DNA of 64,000 nucleotides from positions 372,001-436,000 of the forward strand of contig JAYPPR010000008.1 of the NCBI GenBank assembly GCA_038131595.1, in the 5' to 3' direction. Of the stretch, positions 25,109 through 32,022 are shown one piece after another. This DNA is from UBA9926 sp038131595. GTDB lineage: Bacteria > Pseudomonadota > Gammaproteobacteria > Pseudomonadales > Azotimanducaceae. A model generated the notes under the pieces. That model had not been told where the DNA came from, made no database searches, and saw only the letters and a list, made by a program, of their open reading frames with translations. Positions within the stretch are counted from its first letter, which is position 1. Every line of letters starts with the position of its first letter. Both the position numbers and the translations under genes were made by a program.

Positions 25109-25921
25109 ATGCGAGAGAATACTGTCAAAACGAAATGGCGAGCTGGGGAGCCCACCGTCGGTGGCTGGCTATCATTAGACTCTCCTTTGTCAGCCGAACA
25201 GATGGCTCAAGTAGGGTTTGATTGGCTATGCCTTGACATGCAACACGGAGTGATTGATTTCAAAGCAGTGACGCATTTACTCCCTGCCATCTCGACCACT
25301 AACACCATTCCCATTGTCCGAGTCCCTTGGAACGAGCCCTATGAAATTATGCGGGTGCTAGACGCAGGCGCTTACGGCGTGATTGTTCCGATGGTCAACA
25401 ACAAAGAAGAAGCAGAGCGCGCCGTGTCGGCCTGTCGATACCCGCCCGCCGGTTTGCGATCCTTTGGACCAACGCGAGCGATGATGTACGCGGGCCGTGG
25501 ATATGTTGAGGAAGCCAATGATCAGTTAGCGTGCATCGTGATGATCGAAACTCGCGAAGCGCTTGATAACCTCGATGATATTTTGGGCACGCCCGGCGTC
25601 GATGCGGCATACATTGGCCCAGCCGACCTTGCCTATGCTTTAGGACTGTCCCCAACCGGCGACAATGACCACCCCCTTCACGTTGAGACGGTGACCCATA
25701 TATTGGAGCGTTGCCAGCATCATGGGATCGCGGCGGGCATTCACACAGGTTCGTTGGCGTTCACCCAGCGCTACCTAGCCCAAGGCTTCCAGATGGTAAC
25801 GTTAGGTCAAGATACGGCCTTCATGTCTCGGTTAGCGAGAAAGGAGTTAAAGGCTGCGTTCGATCAGCCCAATGCCTCAGAAAAAACGGGTGACGCACCA
25901 ACAAAAGGGGGATTCTACTGA
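25109..25921 (+). CDS. HpcH/HpaI-family aldolase
   Basis: A 270-residue class II (metal-dependent) aldolase of the HpaI/citrate-lyase-like family. Key segments are GGWLSLDSPLSAEQMAQVGFDWLCLDMQHG (catalytic His environment), IPIVRVPWNE (conserved Arg), GAYGVIVPMVNNKEEAE, the metal-binding CIVMIETREAL with Glu, and DAAYIGPADLAYALG with Asp. These enzymes cleave or form pyruvate adducts of aldehydes, for example 4-hydroxy-2-oxoheptanedioate. The physiological substrate is unclear, as there are no other aromatic degradation genes nearby. Its start is 4 bases from the plsC stop, and its last 50 bases lie in a different frame from the thioesterase gene that follows. Confidence 0.88.
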   Translation: MRENTVKTKWRAGEPTVGGWLSLDSPLSAEQMAQVGFDWLCLDMQHGVIDFKAVTHLLPAISTTNTIPIVRVPWNEPYEIMRVLDAGAYGVIVPMVNNKEEAERAVSACRYPPAGLRSFGPTRAMMYAGRGYVEEANDQLACIVMIETREALDNLDDILGTPGVDAAYIGPADLAYALGLSPTGDNDHPLHVETVTHILERCQHHGIAAGIHTGSLAFTQRYLAQGFQMVTLGQDTAFMSRLARKELKAAFDQPNASEKTGDAPTKGGFY

Positions 25922-25973
25922 TGCCATCCAGATTCCCCAGCTCCTTGTCATCAGCGCCAGGTTGCACAGCATT

Positions 25974-26378
25974 ATGAGCACTGCCAGGGAGGACGCTAAT
26001 CACTGCTTTGTTTGTGGCCCGAACAATCCGATTGGCTTGAAACTCACCTTTTCACTCGATGGCGATGAGTGCGTGTCGGAATTTACACCCGATGCCGTGC
26101 ACTGTGGGTACGAGGGAGTGACCCACGGCGGCATTATTTTCAGTACGCTCGATGACGTAATGGCGAACTGGCTTTATTTACGCGGGCACAAAGCGGTGAC
26201 CGGGCGCTGCGACTTACGCTACAAGGCGGCCTTACCCACTGGGGTACCCGTTCACTTGCGATCCTGGTGCGTGAAGCAGCGTCGGAATGTAGCGACCATG
26301 GCCGCCGAAATGCGCCGACAGGACAGCGGAGACCTTGTTGCAGAATGTGAGGCCAATTTCATGATCCTGAGCGATTAG
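25974..26378 (+). CDS. PaaI-type hotdog thioesterase
   Basis: A 134-residue hotdog-fold protein. It begins ANHCFVCGPNNPIGLKL, a Cys-x-x-Cys entry typical of this thioesterase subgroup. It continues with EFTPDAVHCGYEGVTHGGIIFSTLDDVM, where the HGG plus Asp region forms the PaaI-like active site, and DLRYKAALPTGVPV. It is expected to hydrolyse acyl-CoA thioesters in the cytosol as a tetramer. I place the start at ATG 25974; the frame is open to 25872 but the extra residues do not resemble the family and overlap the aldolase gene. The ribosome binding site (AGG 12 bases upstream) is weak, consistent with coupling to the preceding gene 52 bases away. Confidence 0.82.
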   Translation: MSTAREDANHCFVCGPNNPIGLKLTFSLDGDECVSEFTPDAVHCGYEGVTHGGIIFSTLDDVMANWLYLRGHKAVTGRCDLRYKAALPTGVPVHLRSWCVKQRRNVATMAAEMRRQDSGDLVAECEANFMILSD

Positions 26379-26497
26379 AGCTGCCAATCATCACCGTGCA
26401 AAGTGCAAGTCGTTCACCAATTGCAATCGTACAATCACAGCTTTCACATGATCCGAAGCAGATGCCTCGACTGTTTCTCACTGGATAACCGCCAGCA

Positions 26498-26947
26498 ATG
26501 ACATCAATCAATCACACTGCAGAGCAAAGAGCACAACTCAACAATGCGAGTTTTTCCCGACGAATGGGCGCCGCTTTCTACGATGGATTGCTGCTTCTTG
26601 CACTATGGATGATTTCAACATTAGTTGTGATCGCTCTAAATGATAGAGAAGCGCCTCTTCAAGGGCTGATATACCAACTGTTCCTGTATTTAGAGAGCCT
26701 GCTGTTTTTCGTTTACTTCTGGACATTCAAAGGTCAAACACTGGGGATGCAAGTCTGGCGGATCCAGCTTATTTCAGAATCGGGCCAACTGCTCAACCCA
26801 AGAGCCGCATTGTTTCGATACGTTGTCACGACGCTTTCTGTTGGGTGTTTCGGCCTTGGATACCTTTGGATGCTGGCACCCCACCGCCGCGCACTCCACG
26901 ACCTTGTAACCAACACACGCGTGGTAGAGATTAAAAAAACCAGCTGA
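26498..26947 (+). CDS. RDD-family membrane protein
   Basis: A 149-residue inner-membrane protein of the RDD family. The signature Arg-Asp-Asp-like elements are RRMGAAFYDGLLLLAL (first TM, Arg and Asp) and the C-terminal RRALHDLVTNTRVV. TM helices lie at about 24-45, 58-78 and 108-128. GQTLGMQVWRIQLI after the second helix is typical. The family's function is largely unknown; some members affect Na+/H+ exchange. It has its own upstream region of 119 bases and is not obviously in an operon with the thioesterase. Confidence 0.88.
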   Translation: MTSINHTAEQRAQLNNASFSRRMGAAFYDGLLLLALWMISTLVVIALNDREAPLQGLIYQLFLYLESLLFFVYFWTFKGQTLGMQVWRIQLISESGQLLNPRAALFRYVVTTLSVGCFGLGYLWMLAPHRRALHDLVTNTRVVEIKKTS

Positions 26948-27287
26948 ATCCCGCTTAGCGTTTGAAGCTGCCGGCGCCAAGCTCAAATCGAACACGGACC
27001 CTTCGGTTACACGGCACTAGCCGCTACTCCATCGCTGATCCGACAGCCGATACCTCGAAGTCGAATAATTTGGTTAACGAGAACGGTGTGGGGGGTTCTG
27101 ATGTTTGTTTGCTGTTTGCTGTTTGCTGTTTGCTGTTTGCTGTTTGCTGTTTGCTGTTTGCTGTTTGCTGTTTGCTGGCAGCAGCTTGAAAGTTACGGAT
27201 TGAAGGTTGCCTAAGAGGGGAAGCTCCATACAAATTCGTCCTCCGATCCGTCGCTGATTGATCTGGCAGTACTTGATCGAATGACCA
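26948..27287. other. Intergenic region with heptamer repeat
   Basis: A 340-bp gap between convergent genes (RDD on plus, lptG on minus). It contains the perfect 7-bp tandem repeat at 27106-27175. The remaining sequence shows no gene; open frames across the repeat encode only periodic peptide (for example QQTANSK) and are artefacts of the repeat. Confidence 0.5.
27106..27175. repeat. 7-bp tandem repeat, 10 perfect copies
   Basis: The unit TGTTTGC is repeated ten times with no mismatch, with two bases of a further copy. A 7-bp unit changes frame with each copy, so any reading frame through it would be phase variable, but no gene crosses it. It lies between convergent genes. Confidence 0.95.
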
Positions 27288-28370
27288 TTAAGCGAGTCGA
27301 CGCAACTGATAAAAAGCAAGCCACAAGCAAAGTGCCGTCGGTAGAATGACAGCGACCAGCGGTGGGATGCCATACACCAGCGCCATGGGAGCAAGCAGGT
27401 CCTGCAGAAATTTAAACCCGACCCCTAGTAATAAACCCGTAAATATTCGAAACCCCATCGAGGCGTCTCGAAGTGGACCAAAGACCATGGCCGCGGAGAG
27501 CGCGAGTAGCGCCAGCGCCGTTAGTGGCTGGAGCACTTTTGCCCAGAACCCCAGTTGATATTTGCCTACCTCAAGCGACTGACGCTCAAGAACGGTGATT
27601 TTTTTGGACAGCGCACTGATCGACATTCTGGATGGTTCAACCAGCAACTCACTGCTGATTTCATCAGGGGTCAATTCCGTTTCCCATGTCGACCTCCGCC
27701 CTAGGCCACGCACCGACCGGCCCTCGCCATAGGTAACCTCCTCAACCTGCGATAGCTCCCAGTAGCTCGCTACTTCATCGCCGCCAGGAACGTATTGCGC
27801 GCTTTCAGCGGTTCGGACTTTGATGAGTCGTTTTCCTTCGTCGAAGATTAGCCACCTCAAACCCAACAAGGTGTTCTCGTGGATTAACTCGGCATGAATG
27901 AAGGCATCACCATCTCTCAACCAAATCCCGTATTCTGGAGCGATAGCATCTGCTATCGAGGTCGCTTGCCTACGCTCAAGCCGCGCCATTCGCTCTGCAT
28001 CAGGCAGAACATATTCACCAACGAAGACCCCGCCTCCAGCCACGAGCAAGGCTGGCAGCATGGCATAGCTTAAGATCTTATAAACCGACATGCCGGCGGC
28101 ACGCATGGCAATGAGTTCACTGCGAACAGCAAACCCTCCCAAACTAATCAATGCACCAATCAAAATAGCGTAGGGCAAAGTCTCATAGAACAGTCGCGGC
28201 ACGCTCAAACCGACATAAAGCAACGCAGCCCAAAACGTGTACCGCTGATCAAGATCACCAATCTGGTCAAGCAACGTGAAAACAGCAAGCAACCCTGTGA
28301 GGGCGAGCGCCACAAGCACAATAGACCCGAAAACGGAGATCCCAATCAATCTTGCAACGATCGGCATCAT
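27288..28370 (-). CDS. lptG: LPS export permease LptG
   Basis: A 360-residue inner-membrane subunit of the LptB2FG transporter, which extracts lipopolysaccharide from the outer leaflet and drives it along LptC-A-D. It has three N-terminal TM helices (ISVFGSIVLVALALTGLLAVF and following), the YETLPYAILIGALISLGGFA segment with the cytosolic coupling helix RSELIAMRAAGMSV, a large periplasmic beta-jellyroll and three C-terminal TM helices. I chose the ATG at 28368-28370, where ATGA overlaps the lptF stop by 4 bases; an earlier ATG would overlap by 34. Length is typical (about 360). Confidence 0.95.
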   Translation of the reverse strand: MMPIVARLIGISVFGSIVLVALALTGLLAVFTLLDQIGDLDQRYTFWAALLYVGLSVPRLFYETLPYAILIGALISLGGFAVRSELIAMRAAGMSVYKILSYAMLPALLVAGGGVFVGEYVLPDAERMARLERRQATSIADAIAPEYGIWLRDGDAFIHAELIHENTLLGLRWLIFDEGKRLIKVRTAESAQYVPGGDEVASYWELSQVEEVTYGEGRSVRGLGRRSTWETELTPDEISSELLVEPSRMSISALSKKITVLERQSLEVGKYQLGFWAKVLQPLTALALLALSAAMVFGPLRDASMGFRIFTGLLLGVGFKFLQDLLAPMALVYGIPPLVAVILPTALCLWLAFYQLRRLA

Positions 28371-29473
28371 TGGCTCGCCTTCGGCTTGATCCATGACCAA
28401 TCGAAGAGTCGCTCTCCTCCTCGGTAAACCGTAAGCGCTAGGATGGCAAAGCCTGCATGGACCCAGAAAAGTCCTGGTACGGGGCCTAGCGAACCCGACT
28501 CAACGTTCGATCTCGCTGCGGATAGCAACACCAGATAGAGAAAACATAGGAGTAACGCCGGTGCAATTCGGGCAAATCGGCCTTCTCTCGGGTTGACCCT
28601 AGCGAGCGGCACCGCCAAAAACGCCAGGATCGGCACCATCAATACCAGTGACAGCCGCCACTGGAGTTCTGCGACGCCTGCATTCGATTCTGCCTTGAGC
28701 AAATCCCAAGTTGCCAACTGTTTTGCCTCGGTTCGGTCTAGCTTTGAGGGATCTCTTGCTAGCACCTGACCATAGGTCTCAAACTCGATCACCTGATGCC
28801 CTAACGCACCTGGCTTCATGCGATAGCGCTTTCCACTGCGCAGAATGAGCAAGCGATTGCCCTGCTCATCAATTCGCGTTTCTCCCTCATCCGCCACCAT
28901 AACGACGGTGGTTCCGAGCTCGTCACCCTCTTCCTGCTCGAGCTCAGTAATAAAAACGTCTGACAACTCATTCGAATCGGCAATGTCTCGGACATAAGTC
29001 ACTCTCTCCCCCTGACTCATGGTCTGAAAACGACCAGGGATCAACAAATCAAATTCCGTCATGGTCTTCTGATCCGCCTTGATCGCTTGGGTACCAATCT
29101 CCGCAAGCGGCCTCAGCCACAACGCCAAGATAGCCGTCACGATCATGATGGCTAACCCTTGCAGCAGCGTCATCTTGAGCAGTCTGGGCTCGCCGAATCC
29201 CGTGCTCTTAAGCACGGTCAATTCGTTGTCAACGGCTAACCGCCCATGGGCGATCATAATCGCGAGGAAAAAAGAGACAGGGATAATCAGCTCAAGCAGT
29301 CCTGGCAGTCGATAGAAAAGAATTAATCCCAACAACTCGCTATTCATCTTGCCAGCTGCTGCGTCGCCCAAATACGCGCTTAACCGAGATCCAGTCGCAA
29401 TCACCAGCACGACCAGGGCGATCACACTCATCGCCTTAAAAACCTCAAGAGAGATATACCGAAAAAGAATCAA
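28367..29473 (-). CDS. lptF: LPS export permease LptF
   Basis: The partner of LptG in the LptB2FG complex. It starts ILFRYISLEVFKAMSVIALVVLVI, then the coupling region DNELTVLKSTGFGEPRLLKMT, a periplasmic jellyroll with QTMSQGERVTYVRDIADSNE, and three C-terminal helices. I place the start at a TTG (29471-29473), giving 368 residues, because the next residues match the usual family start. An ATG at 29530 would add 19 residues that look unlike LptF and would sit upstream of the likely -10 box. The ribosome binding site for the TTG is weak. lptF and lptG overlap by 4 bases; pepA is divergent. Confidence 0.9.
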   Translation of the reverse strand: MILFRYISLEVFKAMSVIALVVLVIATGSRLSAYLGDAAAGKMNSELLGLILFYRLPGLLELIIPVSFFLAIMIAHGRLAVDNELTVLKSTGFGEPRLLKMTLLQGLAIMIVTAILALWLRPLAEIGTQAIKADQKTMTEFDLLIPGRFQTMSQGERVTYVRDIADSNELSDVFITELEQEEGDELGTTVVMVADEGETRIDEQGNRLLILRSGKRYRMKPGALGHQVIEFETYGQVLARDPSKLDRTEAKQLATWDLLKAESNAGVAELQWRLSLVLMVPILAFLAVPLARVNPREGRFARIAPALLLCFLYLVLLSAARSNVESGSLGPVPGLFWVHAGFAILALTVYRGGERLFDWSWIKPKASQ

Positions 29474-29493
29474 ATCGCCCGCCAATCTCCAGC

Positions 29494-29542
29494 CATCATT
29501 GCCGTATAATAGTTCAACATGGATTAGCAATAGAACATTGCT
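29494..29542. promoter_or_regulatory. Divergent lptF/pepA promoter region with inverted repeat
   Basis: On the plus strand a perfect TATAAT lies at 29505-29510, suitable for pepA, whose start is 88 bases on. No good -35 is seen. The complementary strand of the same stretch reads TATTAT-like toward lptF, so the two -10 boxes may overlap. An inverted repeat AGCAAT-agaac-ATTGCT spans 29526-29542 and could be an operator or a short hairpin in the pepA leader. All three are judged by eye. Confidence 0.4.
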
Positions 29543-29597
29543 GTCTCACACCTCAAACGAACAACGAGAAAACCCTCTTACATCAATGGGAGTACCT

Positions 29598-31079
29598 ATG
29601 CGCACATACACCGTTAAAGCAGGCGAGTTAGGCAAAGCAACTATACCGTGCGCAATCATCGGCATTAGCGACAAACAAACAGACGGCCCTATGCTCAAAG
29701 CCATAGAAAAGGCGAGTAAGGGAGCAATTAAGCGTTTGATTAAACGCGGCGATATCAGCACGGCGTCGGGTACAACAACGCTCATTACTGATCTTGCCGG
29801 CACCAAAATCGAACGTCTGCTTGTGGTTGGTCTGGGCGACGGATCACCAGATCAGCTGACTGCAAGCTTTCAATCAGCGGCTGCACAGTTGAAGAAAATC
29901 GCCGCCAAGTCTGCGCTGGTAGTCATGGAAAATATCACTTCACAGGATCGCGATGCGAAGTGGGTGACAGCCAAGTTCATTGAATGTGTGGAAGACGCGC
30001 TCTATCAGTATGTGGCCATGAAAGGCACTGGAAAGCCCAAAGCGCCTGCACTCAGCAAAGTTCAATTTGCCGCCCAATCAGAAGACGCGGGAGCCATACG
30101 CGCGGGCCTTAAACTCGGTGTTGCGCTTTCGAAAGGCAAAAACGCCACCCGAGATCTTGGCAATGCACCATCTAACGTTTGCACTCCCACATTCCTCGCC
30201 AGTGAAGCCAAGAAACTGGCACGGGCTTATCCATCGTTAACGACCACTGTGCTCGAAGAAAAACAAATGGCCAAGCTGGGCATGGGTGCGTTCTTGTCGG
30301 TTTCTAAAGGAAGCGACGAGCCAGGAAAAATGGTGATCATGCATTACAAAGGAGCGAGCGCATCGAAGCAGCCGCACGTCATCGTAGGTAAGGGCATCAC
30401 ATTTGACACAGGCGGCATCAGCCTGAAACCTGGCGGCGGCATGTGGGAAATGATCTATGACATGTGTGGTGCCGCGACGGTATTTGGGACTATGCAGACG
30501 CTCTGCGAATTAGCACCCAAGCTGAACGTCATCGGCGTCATGGCCGCCGCAGAGAACATGCCATCCGGCGGCGCTTCGAAACCCGGCGATATAGTCACCA
30601 CCATGTCTGGTCAAACGGTTGAGATTCTCAACACTGATGCTGAAGGAAGACTCGTGCTTTGCGATGCGCTCACCTACGTGGAGCGATTCAAACCGGCCTC
30701 CGTCGTAGACATAGCGACATTAACAGGCGCTTGCATCGTGGCACTTGGGAGTCAGGCATCGGCCGTCTTTGCCAATGATGATGCGCTCGCCAAGTCGCTG
30801 ATTGACGCGGGCGAACGCACCCGCGATCGGGCCTGGCAGCTTCCTATTTGGGATGGCTATCAGAAGCAGATCAACAGCGCTTTCGCAGACATGCAAAACA
30901 TTGGCGGCAAAGAGGCGGGAAGTATTACCGCTGCTTGCTTCCTAGCGCGGTTTGCGAAAAAGTATCCTTGGGCGCATATGGATATCGCCGGTACTTCATT
31001 TAAGTGGGCAGGCCTGAACAAAGGTGCCACAGCTCGCCCAGTTGGATTGTTAACAGACTACTTGCTATCCCAGAAGTGA
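29598..31079 (+). CDS. pepA: Leucyl aminopeptidase PepA
   Basis: A 493-residue M17 metallo-aminopeptidase, a hexameric cytosolic enzyme that removes N-terminal residues from peptides; in E. coli it also acts as a DNA-binding factor for carAB and Xer recombination. The C-terminal catalytic domain has the metal ligands in VGKGITFDTGGISLKPGGGM and the signature NTDAEGRLVL. The N-terminal macro-like domain has ERLLVVGLGDGSPDQL. I chose ATG 29598 because GGAG lies 6 bases upstream; an in-frame ATG four codons earlier fits worse. It leads the pepA-holC-orf-valS block, which is a standard gammaproteobacterial order. Confidence 0.96.
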   Translation: MRTYTVKAGELGKATIPCAIIGISDKQTDGPMLKAIEKASKGAIKRLIKRGDISTASGTTTLITDLAGTKIERLLVVGLGDGSPDQLTASFQSAAAQLKKIAAKSALVVMENITSQDRDAKWVTAKFIECVEDALYQYVAMKGTGKPKAPALSKVQFAAQSEDAGAIRAGLKLGVALSKGKNATRDLGNAPSNVCTPTFLASEAKKLARAYPSLTTTVLEEKQMAKLGMGAFLSVSKGSDEPGKMVIMHYKGASASKQPHVIVGKGITFDTGGISLKPGGGMWEMIYDMCGAATVFGTMQTLCELAPKLNVIGVMAAAENMPSGGASKPGDIVTTMSGQTVEILNTDAEGRLVLCDALTYVERFKPASVVDIATLTGACIVALGSQASAVFANDDALAKSLIDAGERTRDRAWQLPIWDGYQKQINSAFADMQNIGGKEAGSITAACFLARFAKKYPWAHMDIAGTSFKWAGLNKGATARPVGLLTDYLLSQK

Positions 31080-31131
31080 AGTAATGCGCCTCGCCGCGCC
31101 CATAGAGACCTGATAGAGAGGGGAGGTTTGG

Positions 31132-31551
31132 TTGACACGAATCGATTTCTACCAGATTGAAAGCAAGGTCGACCCCCTCCTTTTTGCTTGCCGGCTGATC
31201 GATAAAGTCTATCGGCTGGGGCATCAGATTCATGTCCATACCTCGAGTGAGCAGGATACGTCTGCACTCGACGACCTGCTTTGGACCTTTAAGACAGAGC
31301 GCTTTGTTCCCCATAGCCGATACGACAGCTCGACCACGGCACCGATTCGCATCTGCCACTATAGCGAGCCGGTTATGCACCAGGATGTGCTGGTCAATCT
31401 GAGCGGCACAATCCCATCCTTCTTTAGTCGATTTGATCGGGTCGCAGAAATCGTTCCCGAAGTGGAAAGCACGAGGGAGAGTGCCAGGGAGAACTATCGG
31501 CAGTACAAATCCAAGGGCTACCCCCTTCACTATCACAAACTCTCATCGTAG
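31132..31551 (+). CDS. holC: DNA polymerase III chi subunit HolC
   Basis: A 139-residue protein of the chi family. The N-terminus RIDFYQIESKVDPLLFACRLIDKVYRLGHQIHVH is diagnostic, as are LDDLLWTFKTERFVPHS and the C-terminal YRQYKSKGYPLHYHKL. Chi binds psi (HolD) in the clamp loader and contacts SSB during lagging-strand synthesis. It starts with TTG at 31132, supported by GGGAGG five bases upstream. A candidate psi gene lies 24 kb away at 55068-55757. The next gene begins 2 bases after its stop. Confidence 0.94.
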   Translation: MTRIDFYQIESKVDPLLFACRLIDKVYRLGHQIHVHTSSEQDTSALDDLLWTFKTERFVPHSRYDSSTTAPIRICHYSEPVMHQDVLVNLSGTIPSFFSRFDRVAEIVPEVESTRESARENYRQYKSKGYPLHYHKLSS

Positions 31552-31553
31552 CA

Positions 31554-31931
31554 ATGACCAAGCAAACCGAGGATGAGGGACCGATCGGGGTTATGAATCG
31601 CAAGCCTGCCTTTGGCGAGGTAACAGAAAGCCCTCAGCTCTCATTGATTGAAGAACTAGCAAGCTACGTTGGAGCGAAAAAGAGGATCTCACCAAAACGA
31701 GTTCGATCCACCCGGTCCATTCGAGAATCTTCTGACCCGGCTTATGATCCTGACACCCTCGACCTTTTCGATGACATCGAGGCCACTATTTTGGATGACT
31801 CGATTAAAAGCGAAGCGCAGATTCTTCAGTGCATTGAACAGATTGTGTCCGAACATAGAAAAAAAGCGGCGCAAGTGATTCGGAGCTCCATGATTAACGA
31901 GCTGGAGGCGTTGCTCGAGGCCCTCGACTGA
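31554..31931 (+). CDS. Small conserved protein between holC and valS
   Basis: A 125-residue acidic/polar protein with no domain I can name. The N-terminal half is probably disordered (LIEELASYVGAKKRISPKRV). The C-terminal half looks helical (IKSEAQILQCIEQIVSEHRKKAAQVIR, ending MINELEALLEALD). A gene of similar size sits between holC and valS in Pseudomonas, so position is conserved. It starts 2 bases after the holC stop and ends 91 bases before valS. A role near the clamp loader or translation is possible by context only. Confidence 0.7.
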   Translation: MTKQTEDEGPIGVMNRKPAFGEVTESPQLSLIEELASYVGAKKRISPKRVRSTRSIRESSDPAYDPDTLDLFDDIEATILDDSIKSEAQILQCIEQIVSEHRKKAAQVIRSSMINELEALLEALD

Positions 31932-32022
31932 CCGAGCAAGCGCTAGCTAAGGCACAGTTACCCCACCGACAGGCTAATGTTCTTCTAGTATACTTTGCCG
32001 CTTTCAAGCCGCAGAGCCAGCG

